NCBI GenBank assembly: GCA_009746045.1
Contig: RPFO01000003.1
Coordinates: 1,548,914-1,612,913 of the forward strand
Direction: 5' to 3'
DNA: 64,000 nucleotides
Source of the DNA: Mesostigma viride
Taxonomy: Eukaryota; Streptophyta; Mesostigmatophyceae; Mesostigmatales; Mesostigmataceae
This document shows, piece after piece, positions 50,901 to 59,448 of the stretch. The position numbers and the translations under genes were made by a program. Within the stretch, counting starts at the first letter, position 1, and the number at the start of each line of letters is the position of its first letter. The notes beneath the pieces are model-generated. The model was not told the origin of the DNA and searched no databases. It worked only from the letters and a program-made list of their open reading frames with translations.

Positions 50901-52906
50901 TGTGTGGCCATGCCAGGGTCCCTGGACGACGATGATGCGGTGACTGGCGACGGCACTAGAGTCTGGAGACCGCTACCACTGCCGGTACCGCTGCGAATGC
51001 CATCGCCACCACCACCGGTGCTCATTCCTCGAGTGACATTCACACTCACAGGCGGCGTGGCCTTGATGCCAGCGACCTGCGGTGCTACCGGCGTGCTGGC
51101 ATTAGTGGCATTGTTCAGGACCGCCCCAGTCAGGGATGGCAGCCGGGAGATGCTACTAGCACCCTCTGCAAGCCACGTTCCGTTGCTTCCATAAGAGTTT
51201 CTACTGGCATGCGCGATACTTATGCTGCCATCATCGAGCGCTGATGGCCTCAAAGCCGCCCTGTCATCCCCTCCCCCACCAGCAGGGACCTTGATGTCCA
51301 CGTCAACCATGCCCATGGTGACATCATCATCGTCAGCATCATTACAATCATCATCACCATCATCATCGTTGCTATCCTCCGCAGCATCGCTGTCATCATT
51401 GTGGTCACTGTCACTATCATCATCGAGGCCAGGCTCATCATTGCTGCTAGATAATGTCTCCCCCCCCCCACTGCTTCCGCCACGTTCAAATAACAGCGCC
51501 GGTTGCCCACGCTGGCCTGGCGCTTCAGGGGCCAAGCTCCGCTCAGAAACCGAGCCATCATCCGAGTCACTACTATGTCCATCTTGTAAGTCTGAGGATG
51601 GCCCCCGGCTCTCACTCCCAGACACTGACAGTGCACTCAAACCTGTGCTATCTCCAGAGAGCCCATCCCCTTCCCCACCCCCATCCCCTTTCAAGCCTAC
51701 AGGCGGCTTGAGAGTGCTCATGAATTGCAGGACAGTATCTGCCTCATCCACTGTAGAAACAGCCGAATCCGGGACATTTCCCTCCACATAAGTCCCCTCG
51801 TTAATCCGCTTCTCCTCGACCACGTAATCCCCCACGTTGATGTCGTCATCCTCCTCTTCCGCTGCCACCTGTACACCCTGCTGCCCCCCTGCCCCATCAC
51901 CCACTGCCTGTTGGCTAGGGAGCACTGTCCCCTCGCCTGAACCAGGTGTCCGTTCAGGTGACACTTGGCGGAACTCCCCAGCGTCCTGGGAAATATCCTG
52001 GCGGATGATTGATGACGAAGATTGACTGGCAGACAGCGGAGCATCGGCGACATCCACAGACACCCTGTCAGGGGAAATGGGTAACGGTAGCAGCAACTCG
52101 TCACCGCCCGCATGCAGCCTCCCATCGACAATGACAAGGTTGGACCGGCGGGAGTGATCCAGGTGACGGGGGATGGGACCCTGGTACCGGATGTGTGCCG
52201 CCTGCTCCGCCTGCAGGTTCGCCCGGGGGAGCTCCAGATGCTGCGGAAACACATGAAAACAAATGGGAACAAATTAGACCCAGTGGGAGCAAATGGGAGA
52301 AATCACGACGATGGAAACAAATCGGGAGGTAAGGTGTATGACTGTCGAGCTGATAAGTACGTGATGGGCCGCCAGCAGTGAAGGGGTCATATGTTTTGAA
52401 AGCTGTATACTAGAGAGCAACCGCGTTGATACATTATGGACGGTACATTATAGATGGTAAAAAAGTGGTTGCCTAGCGATGCGATAGCGTTGGGCCGGCA
52501 CTGGGAAGCTACATGCGGACAAGTCCACTGGAAGCATAATTTTGGTCCGCTTTCTGTACACATGTCCAATTTCGGATTTTTTACAGCCAAGGTACGCCGA
52601 ACTCAGAGCCATGAGAACCAACCTGCCTCCCGGGCATGGCAATAAACAGTTAAAACGCCAAATGTACGCAAAATATCAATTGAAACACTACGTGAAAGTA
52701 ACGGAAGACGCAGCCAGCTCACGCCAATACAGCACAAACAAGAATTGCTGAAAATGCAGAAAACACGTGGGACCAAGGTAACTTACGCTCCGGTTCCAAA
52801 GCGTGCTGCCAACTGCTCCAATGACCAGGAATACTACGGCTTTAAGCAAGTCCGCCGCGAATTTGGCTCGGGGCGGGCCACCAAGTCTGCGGCGGGCCGT
52901 ATCCAT
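38884..52906 (-). CDS. GT29 sialyltransferase-like glycosyltransferase (whole gene model, exons listed separately)
   Basis: A type II membrane glycosyltransferase of family GT29, expected to act in the Golgi. Animal members transfer sialic acid from CMP-sialic acid; plant relatives are called sialyltransferase-like and some act on arabinogalactan or pectin-type glycans, so the donor here is unknown. The model has 11 exons read from splice sites: signal anchor, about 640 residues of acidic stem, a linker, sialyl motif L split over two exons (RSCAVVGNGGGLLLKSYG, then EEINRHEAIFRFNGGPVEG), motif S (LLIDPHLQLFALREM, NGFYGALVAGHLCATVTFYG), motif III (RYHYYDNIE) and a short C-terminus. All joined pairs keep phase except the gap between exons 5 and 6, where a small exon is missing. 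Total about 920 residues, far longer than usual GT29 proteins because of the stem. Confidence 0.8.
39612..39647 (-). CDS. GT29-like exon 10 (candidate, 12 codons)
   Basis: 36 bases between GCGTTCAG and CTCGAG|GTGAGC, phase 0 at both ends, coding PNASQKTRDKLE. The 3' splice site lacks a good pyrimidine tract, so this is less secure. Motif VS (H-x4-E) would be expected here; a His is not seen. Confidence 0.4.
40598..40656 (-). CDS. GT29-like exon 9: motif III
   Basis: 59 bases between GCGCTTGCAG and ATTGAG|GTGAGC. In phase with exon 8 it codes FQKDWSSTQVRYHYYDNIE. The HYYD block is motif III of GT29 enzymes, whose His is important for activity in animal members. Confidence 0.85.
41288..41345 (-). 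repeat. 42-bp in-frame duplication of the exon 8 end and its 5' splice site
   Basis: On the minus strand GGACACCTGTGCGCCACGGT...CTATG|GTAAGT is followed by GGACACCTGTGCGCCACCGT...CTACG|GTATGT. Use of the second donor would add KCLGHLCATVAFYG, a near repeat of the preceding peptide, with no frame change. Confidence 0.9.
41330..41451 (-). CDS. GT29-like exon 8: sialyl motif S
   Basis: 122 bases from CATCGCGCAG to TCTATG|GTAAGT. It codes LLIDPHLQLFALREM, NGGAPSNGFYGALVAGHLC and ATVTFY, joining exon 9 to give the V-x-x-Y-G-F end. This matches motif S (P-S/T-S/T-G-...-C-...-V-x-x-Y-G-F); the usual Ser/Thr before Gly is Asn. An alternative 5' splice site 42 bases further (41288, GTATGT) lies in an in-frame duplication of the exon end. 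Confidence 0.88.
41961..42065. repeat. 54-bp tandem duplication in intron 7
   Basis: CATGCAAGCACGTGCCACGG and following bases occur at 41961 and again at 42015, almost identical over 54 bp. Confidence 0.9.
42211..42299 (-). CDS. GT29-like exon 7
   Basis: 89 bases between AATGGTGCAG and GCCAT|GTGAGC. It codes EETLQAFRLYCRALELLGDT and AHMNRYRGA and ends in phase 2, completing Met with exon 8. It lies between motifs L and S, a variable helical linker in the family. Confidence 0.75.
43030..43175 (-). repeat. 60-bp tandem triplication across the exon 6 donor
   Basis: On the minus strand, CTGCAGCACGTCACCATG|GTATGC (exon end 43155), CTGCGGCATGTCACCACG|GTATTT (43095) and CTGCAGCATGTCACCATA|GTGTGC (43035) are exactly 60 bases apart. 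Each copy has a GT at the same place and the frame stays open through all three. Confidence 0.85.
43155..43207 (-). CDS. GT29-like exon 6 (with tandem copies of its 5' splice site)
   Basis: 53 bases from CCAACAG to ACCATG|GTATGC, coding (D)FGFRTSAEEILLQHVTM. DFGFRTS fits the D-V-G-x-K-T-T end of motif L. It ends in phase 0, matching exon 7. It starts in phase 1 whereas exon 5 ends in phase 2, so at least one small exon between them is missing from the model. The 60 bases at the exon end are repeated twice downstream, see the tandem repeat entry. Confidence 0.5.
44598..44880. repeat. 34-bp minisatellite, about 8 copies
   Basis: The unit is AAGGATGAACATGTATA followed by (T/C)AGATAGCACTATCAAT. 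It lies in the intron between GT29-like exons 5 and 6. Confidence 0.9.
45507..45564 (-). CDS. GT29-like exon 5: second half of sialyl motif L
   Basis: 58 bases between CATGTGCAG and GTAGGT. In phase with exon 4 it reads EEINRHEAIFRFNGGPVEG, matching the D/E-I-x-x-H-(D/E)-x-(I/V)-x-R-x-N-x-(A/G)-P pattern of motif L. The Arg and Asn that contact CMP-donors in animal enzymes are kept (FRFN). It ends in phase 2. Confidence 0.85.
46128..46278 (-). CDS. GT29-like exon 4: first half of sialyl motif L
   Basis: The exon starts after CCACCAG and ends TATG|GTGGGA, phase 0 to phase 1. It codes QISIKFRPIGKLDAQMHRFL, then PATDVMLADGTKYRSCAVVG and NGGGLLLKSYG. The CAVVGN core with following Gly/Leu and KSYG is the family signature (usual form CAVVGNSG...L...YG). 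Here the usual Ser after Asn is Gly. A purine-poor tract for the 3' splice site is present but not strong. Confidence 0.85.
47810..47881 (-). CDS. GT29-like exon 3
   Basis: 72 bases, 24 codons (DLAALNKFTDDFVMTKQEYK plus AGAQ), between 3' splice site CATCTCTGGCAG and 5' splice site CACAA|GTGAGT, phase 0 at both ends. Follows exon 2 in phase. Confidence 0.65.
47990..48110. repeat. G/C homopolymer foldback
   Basis: A run of about 12 G is followed by CCGGA and about 24 C, then a second C tract at 48094-48106. The G and C runs could pair as a strong hairpin or reflect assembly collapse. It lies in GT29-like intron 2, just upstream of exon 3. Confidence 0.8.
48681..50188. repeat. 56-bp minisatellite, 27 copies, in GT29-like intron 2
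   Basis: The unit contains TTGAGCGCGGTGCATTCAAC, AGCAACGCAAGTGGTGCTTT and TCTCCCCTTTAGTTAG. Starts are exactly 56 bp apart (48681, 48737, 48793 ... 50137). Copies differ only at a few diagnostic sites (GCGC/GCAC, TGCATT/TGTATT/TGTACT, TTTTC/TTTAC), so the array is very homogeneous. On the minus (gene) strand each unit is A/G-rich at one end. Confidence 0.97.
50323..52240 (-). CDS. GT29-like exon 2: long acidic stem
   Basis: The 3' splice site GTGTTTCCGCAG is at 52241; the 5' splice site GAACAG|GTAAGG is at 50323. It opens HLELPRANLQAEQAAHIRYQ and codes for about 640 residues rich in Ser, Gly, Asp and Glu, including runs such as DDDSDSDHNDDSDAAEDSND. NxS/T sites such as NVT and NAT are present. 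A run of 13 C at about 50778-50790 forces a frame change. The exon length (1918) is one base too long for its phase-0 ends, in agreement with one extra base in that run. After the shift, another Asp/Glu tract leads to a helical Lys/Ala-rich part (EVVRSKANKAADNLMAMYKR) and SNDPFVFLSLAEQ. Confidence 0.7.
52787..52906 (-). CDS. GT29-like exon 1: start codon and signal anchor
   Basis: Forty codons from the ATG at 52906-52904 to a consensus 5' splice site (GGAGC|GTAAGT). The peptide has a short basic cytosolic tail (RRR, then RAK) and a hydrophobic segment LLKAVVFLVIGAVGSTLW, the classic arrangement of a Golgi type II protein. It ends in phase 0. Confidence 0.75.
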
Positions 52907-54951
52907 CCGGCTGGAGGGAATACCGCCACTTCAAGTCTATTCAGTGGAAGAATAAAACCGCACTTTTGTCGTGACGGCCGCTAAATGTGACCTCGACAGG
53001 CAGAAGCGACACATGTCTTGACGTATGCAGCTATTTATCTGCTCAAATCAGGGCACTAACAACCAGCAAAATCGCCTCACGCACAGTAGCAAACGCCTGC
53101 ATACTTACACCACCCATGTGGGTGGCGATTGTACGACTCGGCAAAGAAGTGCAACAGCGTCATGTGAGTCCATTTCGGGGCGAAACCAGTGCCCCCTGCA
53201 TCTCAAACAGCACGTAGCATCCCTAACGCAAAGTCTGTTGTAGCAGGTTGCTTTATCAAACCACCTACGGCCAGGTACATACCAGATTGACTGGGCCCAG
53301 AGACCCCTGTATCAAATGCATGTGTTCCGAGCAATTTATTATCGGTGTGCATTGCGCTGCCATAGCTTCGCAATTATTAGCACCGCCTTTTTGACTATGT
53401 ACCAGTCCTTTACTGCCTAATTAGCCTTCTGCTGCCATCTGCTGCAGCCTATTCATAACGTGCAGGAGCGTGCAGGCCAAGGCAGGCCGTACAGTAATCC
53501 GTATATATTTTTCGGGCAGTTAGCCCGAATATTTTTGGCTATTTTTTTTTCGGGTACATTTATTTAATAATATTCAATAATAGTCAAGCGTAAGTGGGTA
53601 TATTTATTATCCAATTACACCCCCAGCCCCACGTTTCAGATTCCCATGCTTAAGATTATGAGACCCTGGATTCGACCTCTACTAGTATTAGAATTGAAGT
53701 ACTGTAGAATGAAGTAGAATGAATAATAATCGAATCACAGTAGTAAGATTCTAAAAGATCGTGAGACCTGGATTGGTCGGACCCCAATCCGTGCGTGGGG
53801 GTGTACATACATACTCACTCGTAGTATAGAGCTTTGACATGGCTCTGTATATAGGTTTATAGCTGGGCGTTTGCTTTGGTTTGAGTGATTTCACTCTGCT
53901 GTAAGTAATTATATTTTTAACATACATACTCATACATACCAGAGCCTTGACCAGAGATGTAAAATTTTTGGCTATTTTTATCCGGCGGAGCATTTTTGGC
54001 TTTTTTTTTTTTCGGAAGAACCAGGGAAGAACCTAAAAGATTTTCGAAGGAAGGGCGAAACACCTGAGTTTTTCCTGGTGCATGCCGTTGGATCCATCAT
54101 GGGACGCTCCAGATTGTCGGAGGCTAACGTTTTAACTTTTTTCATTTTGCCTTCGTATATCATCACGCATGAATTACATGGTATTCGTACGTCACATATA
54201 ATGCAGATTCTGAACTCCCCAGGATAGATACGAGCCACCATAGAATCTCTGGTGCCCATGTGCGGCGTGGCAATCAACAACAACAACAAGTCAACAATAA
54301 CGCACCCCAAAGCAACCAACCAAAAATAAGTACCACCGCGTGGTAGTATGCCACGCGGTGCGGTGTCAACAAAGAGCCACTTGCAGTTAATGCAGTTTAA
54401 CCGCGTTCTTGGCCGTTTCGAGAATATTTCCCTCGAGTCTTGACCAGTTGGCCGGCTCGCCCAACAAAAGGCCCCCACTAACTCGCCAGCAGGTAAGGAC
54501 CGGCGTTGAAAGTTGTAACTGCAGTAATTCGCTGTTGGGCTGCCAGTTGCCGCCATACTGTAGATGTATTGCTCGCTCCTCAGTCGCTTGTCGTCTAAAT
54601 TGAATGCACGTGAGGCCTAGACTGCTTAATTTTCTATGTCTTGTTTGCATCAAATAATTGACAATATGTACAGCCGGCGCCGTCAAGATAAAGAGGATTG
54701 ATCCAGCATGCCTCAGTCTAAATAGAACTTAAGGACAAAAAAAAGACTGTCTCACCTCACCTCAGTCGACCTAGGAATACTCCTTTTCCCTCCCCGCGGC
54801 ATAGTACGGGGAAGGCATTCGTATGAAAACATAGATTGTGGGAACAGTACTGACAGTAAACACGTGATTACATGGACGAAAGCTAGGGCAGGAGCATGGG
54901 CACGGCTGGAAGTTTTTGGCTTATCTTGTTCAAGCGTTGAACCTCATTGCA
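52907..54951. promoter_or_regulatory. Divergent intergenic interval between the GT29-like and LRR genes
   Basis: About 2 kb separate the two start codons, which point away from each other, so both promoters should lie here. I see no confident TATA box. The interval holds a decayed repeat related to 21590-21665 (53970-54065) and a perfect 10-bp inverted repeat CACCGCGTGG...CCACGCGGTG at 54334-54360. Confidence 0.45.
53970..54065. repeat. Dispersed repeat shared with 21590-21665
   Basis: Both places have TCCGGCGGAGC, a run of A or T, TTTTCGGAAGAACCA and then TTCGAAG(G)AAGGG. A shorter echo (GGAGCCAATTTTCGGAAGAA) sits at the right border of the plastid insert near 2303-2325. Confidence 0.65.
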
Positions 54952-55089
54952 ATGGCTGGAAGTGAGGTACGTCACCTAAGGGTTGCGTCCAATATGCTAG
55001 TTTTACTCTTGTACGGCGTCATCATCACGACGTCGGGTTTCGTCTCGGCAAGCGCTGACCTGGAGGCGGCGGACCCGGTGGATGGCAAG
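54952..55089 (+). CDS. LRR receptor-like gene, exon 1: signal peptide
   Basis: 46 codons from the ATG at 54952 to AAG|GTGAGC, phase 0. A basic N-terminus (EVRHLRVAS) precedes a hydrophobic stretch NMLVLLLYGVIITTSGFVSA with a likely cleavage after SASA. This marks a secreted or type I membrane protein. Confidence 0.65.
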
Positions 55090-56129
55090 GTGAGCTTGTA
55101 GTCCTGAACTGCAGCGCCTCCATGATCATCAGAGCTAGATTTTCCGTGGCGTTTATTTGACCTGATACGTAGTGCCAGTAAATGTCTCTTTAGTTGTAGA
55201 CAATACCCAGCGAAGTTTGTATTTCACGGCAGTGCGGTGTTCTGTATCCAATCGTAGGTTTGGACACGATTCAAACAAAACCAGCAGAGGGGCGGTGTTG
55301 GCAACCTTAGCAAACGGTGTCAGCAACCTGGAAAGCAATCGTGCGCAGGTACTTCCGTACAGTCTATGCGTGTTGATAGAACACCGGAGTGCCAGCTATG
55401 CAAAGTGACTCGGAGGCCACTAGTCAGTAATGATAACTGAGTGTTATAATTAGTCTGGTCCTGCTCTGTAGACATGAGCTCTTCATGAGATGAACCACCT
55501 TGGATAGGTAAAAGTCTAAAATCCAACTTTCTATCTCGTTTGAACTGTCTGGTTTTCCTAGTATCTTGCAACTGCATGGCCTGGTTGTATACGTGCATGC
55601 ATATGCTGCCTGGGCTTCCCTTGCCACATATACCATAGAGCCATCGGTGAATGGCCCATCATTCTCAACAAATGCAATACGTCCTGCCTGCTGGGACTGG
55701 CTGGAATTGCTCTTGTCGGCGTCGCAGCGCCACCTTTTACTCAAAAGCGACATAAGCGGCAGCGGGCAAGGCGGCATAACCCCACGCGAGGTTACCATCC
55801 CGCCTATATTTTTGCCTCCTAATGGCTACACGAAAGCAGGCAAGTGGGCAGTGGCGCGGGCATCAGCCAACTATTAGCAGCATGCCTGGTGTAGCCCATG
55901 TGCATGCGTGTGCGTTTCAAGCTTCTCTCAGTGTGATTCCCCTCGCACGTCCTGTGTTCTTTCTTATCTCCATCCCCCCAGCTCATCCTGCTATGGAGTG
56001 CGGCTTATTCTTCTTGACGAATAGGAATGGTCTGTTTACGAAGCTGATGGATTGGATTTGCTCCTATCCATCAACTGTAAATCAGCCGCGGAGCTGAGTT
56101 CATCAAGTTGTGCGGTCTCTGTCTCGCAG

Positions 56130-56216
56130 GCAGAGTCCGTTGGAGCAGACGTCGGTCATGACGTGCTGGATCCGAGCAAGGGGCTGCTGCCATCTGGCGA
56201 TGGCTCTTTGTTGCTG
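56130..56216 (+). CDS. LRR receptor-like gene, candidate exon 2
   Basis: 29 codons between a good 3' splice site (CTCTGTCTCGCAG) and a weak CTG|GTGGCC donor, phase 0 at both ends. It codes AESVGADVGHDVLDPSKGLL and PSGDGSLLL. It could be part of the N-terminal cap or be skipped. Confidence 0.35.
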
Positions 56217-56559
56217 GTGGCCTGTTGCTGGTGGCCCTGCCTTGCCCATGGTTGATGCCATTTGGACACACCCTGCGGCATAGTGGCTGCTTGCCCATCG
56301 TGATGCTCCTATCATCATCAAGTTGACACCCTTCCCCTCCCTCTCTCGCCCCCCTCCCACTTCCGCCCACGTGTCGCCACACACGCTGGCCATGTGGTTG
56401 CTTCTACTGCGTGGGCATGCGCGGTGCAGTGGATGCCTCGTGTCTGCTGGACTTGGGATCGCTGTGCTCTGCACTGTACCAATGCGTTGCTATTTGTCTT
56501 TATTGCCCCTCCTCTGCGTGGGCATGCACGGTGCAGTGGATACCTCGTATCTGCTTCAG

Positions 56560-56714
56560 CTGGGGATGGCCATCACGGGCGGCAACTTGGAAGCGCTCAC
56601 GGATGGCAGCCGCACGTTCGGCCAGGACAATAACGATCCCTGTGCAGGAGACGGGTGGTTTGGCGTACGCTCGTGCCTGGCCAAGTTTGGAGGGGATCTA
56701 TACGTGGCGGAGCT
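56560..56714 (+). CDS. LRR receptor-like gene, N-terminal cap exon
   Basis: 155 bases from TCTGCTTCAG to GAGCT|GTAAGT, phase 0 to 2. It codes LGMAITGGNLEALTDGSRTF, then GQDNNDPCAGDGWFGVRSCL and AKFGGDLYVAE(L). The NDPC...GWFGVRSC pattern is the Cys-capped N-terminal LRR domain of plant LRR proteins. The DNA just upstream (56411-56455) is a 108-bp-offset duplicate of the 3' splice-site region. Confidence 0.75.
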
Positions 56715-57439
56715 GTAAGTCGTCGTGTCGTCTGTGCAGAACGTCATCCACGCACATTTATGAAGATGGAATCGATATGCTGGCTAGCAAGCTTGGCTTT
56801 ATTGTTGCAGCGACGAGTGGCAGCCCCAGCAGTGGGCAGCCGGGGGAGAGAGATATGGGACAGGGAGGAAGCTAGGCGGTGTCGATGAAGCTAGGTGGCG
56901 TTGGATCCAGCTGAGCTTGCAGTTGTCAGGAAGACAACGGTGTATGTGGAGCAAGGTTGGAATATTTTTACGGTTGCCGCTTGTAATATGCCATTGTGAA
57001 CGCATCAGGTGCAGCTGTTGGGTTTCAAGTTCTTTTCATACTGTACACACGGCTGTCAGGTCGGCAGGTCTCCAAAGCAGTCAACAGAACTCCTAGCGGC
57101 GTGTCTATTGATAACTCTCGAGGCATCTGTTGTTGGAGTTTGTACGCTGTGGGCATTAGAAAGTATTCTGGCGACAAACTTTCCGAGAGGGTCTTAAGGA
57201 GGTGTCAAAGTGTGCTGTGGTGTCCATCCCGAACAGCCAGGTTGACCCCAGGGCGAAGCTCACTCTTGTGTAGTGTAGCGTGCCCTGTTCACGTTTAAAA
57301 ATATAGTAGTACTCCTACACACAGATCTCGAGTGATTTATCTAGTACCAAATCCGACAGGCTTGCATCACTCCCCGGACAGGAGAACTTTTGCGGATGAC
57401 TGTAGGTGTAAGTTGGCGATGCCATGGTAACCGGAGACG

Positions 57440-57497
57440 TCCGTCCTATAGTCAGCGAAAGTTGGTGCGAGAGGTCCCCAGTTCGATTCCGGTCGGA
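57440..57497 (+). other. tRNA-like remnant with B-box, possible SINE head
   Basis: TCCGTCC and GGTCGGA would pair as a 6/7 acceptor stem, TAGTCAGCG resembles an A box, and AGTTCGATTCC matches the RNA polymerase III B box (GWTCRANNC). The length (58) is too short for a tRNA because the anticodon arm is missing. It is not a functional tRNA; a tRNA-derived SINE head is one explanation. Confidence 0.3.
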
Positions 57498-57957
57498 TTC
57501 ATTTGCAGGTCGCGTTTTTCCGCGTTTTCCGCGGCCCGGCACTGAACGCAAATGGTTTTCACCTTTGCGGAGTGCCTGATCAGAATAGTAGTAATTATTA
57601 CTTCATGCTTTCTACGCAATACTTAAGAAATATTAATTAGTAGTAGGATTGATACTATTATCAACTAATATGATCGAATTATAAAGTTTTTGATAATAGT
57701 AAAGTAAAATAAATAATTGGGTGCATCCACAGTTTGATCCTGGCATACCCACGCAATCCATGTTTAGTAGTGGCCAGCCTGCTTTGGGTTCATGCACGTA
57801 ACGGTTTGATGGAACATGAGAAGTGCACAACGCAAGCTTGTTGATACTCTATTCGCACGTATTTCAGAATGCAGCATGGTATATGTATGACCGATGCGTG
57901 CATGGTCGCATTGCCATGGTTGGCGCGCTTCATTCTGCCATTTTTCCCCTCGTGCAG

Positions 57958-58038
57958 GGACTTTTCTCAATTTGAAGGTGTTGTACTGACGGGCACTCTA
58001 CCGGCATCACTTGGCAGCCTCTATTTCCTCCAATACCT
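57958..58038 (+). CDS. LRR receptor-like gene, LRR exon 1
   Basis: 81 bases, phase 2 to phase 2, between CTCGTGCAG and ACCT|GTAAGT. It codes DFSQFEGVVLTGTLPASLGS and LYFLQY(L), a plant-type LRR (L-x-G-x-L-P-x-x-L-G-x-L). Confidence 0.85.
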
Positions 58039-58052
58039 GTAAGTAGTGATGG

Positions 58053-58053
58053 C

Positions 58054-58140
<87 letters not shown>

Positions 58141-58198
58141 TCTCTCCCTCTCTCTCTCTCCCTCTCTCTCTCTCTCCCTCTCTCTCTCTCTCTCTCAT
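58053..58198. repeat. (TC)n microsatellite
   Basis: About 145 bases of TC/CTCC dinucleotides, starting 15 bases after the 5' splice site of the preceding exon. Confidence 0.97.
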
Positions 58199-58199
58199 A

Positions 58200-58548
58200 G
58201 ACACACACACACACTCACACACACACTCACACACCCCACCCCACCCCACCCCACCCCACCCCACCCCACCCACCCCCCACCCCACCCCACCCCACCCCAC
58301 CCCACCCCACCCCACCCCACCCCACCCACCCCACCCCACCACCCACCCCACCCCACCCCACCCCACCCCACCCCACCCCCCCACCCCACCCCACCCCACC
58401 CACCCCACCCCACCCACCCCCCACCCCACCCACCCCACCCCACCCCACCCCACCCCACCCCACCCCACCCCACCCCACCCCACCCCACCCCACCCCACCC
58501 CACCCCACCCCACCCCACCCCACCCCACCCCCACCCCCACCCACACCC
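58200..58548. repeat. (CA)n then (CCCCA)n array
   Basis: A short (CA)n tract is followed by more than 300 bases of CCCCA pentamers with occasional CCCA and CCCCCCA units. The minus strand is (GGGGT)n, with high G-quadruplex potential. Confidence 0.97.
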
Positions 58549-58761
58549 ACACAATCGCGTTTGTGTGTGTGCCCATTTAATGTTCCCATGACACACCAGC
58601 TGTCCCCATGGCAGCCGCACTTTTTATTGGCAGCATGTGCCTTGTGGGGATTTAAGGGGTAAAAGACAGCGTCGCATGCAAACGATGGGAAGGCTGGGGA
58701 TGGGCAGATAAGGGCCAGGGACGAGAATGCTTAGCTGAGCGGAGGGCATGGTTTTGCTTGT

Positions 58762-59228
58762 TAGCGTTGAGTTGGAGCATGTTTGCTTATGAGCGTTGAG
58801 TTGGAACATATTTGCTTATGAGCGTTGAGTTGGAGCATTTTTGTTTATGAGCGTTGAGTTTGAGCATATTTGCTTATGAGCGTTGAGTTGGAGCATATTT
58901 GCTTATGAGCGTTGAGTTGGAGCATTTTTGTTTATGGGCATTGAGTTTGAGCATATTTGCTAATGAGTGCTGAGTTTGAGCATATTTGCTAATATCATCA
59001 TCGATCAGAATATTTGCTAATAAGCATTGAGTTTGAGCATATGGGCTCATGAGCGTCGAGTTTGAGCATATTTGCTCATGAGCGTTGAGTTGGAACATAT
59101 TTGCTCATGAGCGTCGAGCTGGAGTATATTTACTTCTGAGCGTTGAGTTGGAGCATATTTACTTATGCGCGTTGAGTTGGAGCATATTTACTTAGCGTTG
59201 GAGCATATTTGCTCATGAGCGTGAGTTG
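58762..59228. repeat. 29-bp minisatellite, about 16 copies
   Basis: The unit is AGCGTTGAGTTGGAGCAT followed by (A/G/T)TTTGCTTATG. Copies near 58980-59010 and 59180 are broken. Confidence 0.9.
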
Positions 59229-59382
59229 GGGGGCATTTGATGGCTGCAAGTGCTGGCTTTCCTTCCTCACTGTAGGTGAAGTTTTCGCCCGTTGGGAGGA
59301 GCCAGGATAAGACTATTGAATTTATTGCATGTTGCCCACTTCACTTGACACCTGGCATCCGTGGGTCTTCTCTGACACGCAG

Positions 59383-59448
59383 GACCATTACGGATCAGGC
59401 ACTCACGGGGACATTGCCAGAGAGGCTTCCACGCTTCCTGGAGTCTTG
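59383..59448 (+). CDS. LRR receptor-like gene, LRR exon 2
   Basis: 66 bases between TCTGACACGCAG and CTTG|GTGAGT, phase 2 to 2. It codes TITDQALTGTLPERLPRFLES. It is two codons shorter than a standard 24-residue LRR exon. Confidence 0.7.

Noticed and set aside
50468-52025. Plus-strand Ser/Pro-rich frames opposite GT29-like exon 2
   Set aside because: They mirror the Ser/Gly/Asp-rich minus-strand exon; the minus strand has the splice sites and connects in phase to the enzyme exons.
57440-57497. A functional tRNA gene
   Set aside because: It is only 58 bases, has no anticodon arm and has mismatches in the T stem; kept only as a tRNA-like remnant.
58007-58620. Gly/Trp/Val-rich and Pro/Thr/His-rich frames in 58.0-58.6 kb
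   Set aside because: These are translations of (TC)n, (CA)n and (CCCCA)n microsatellites.
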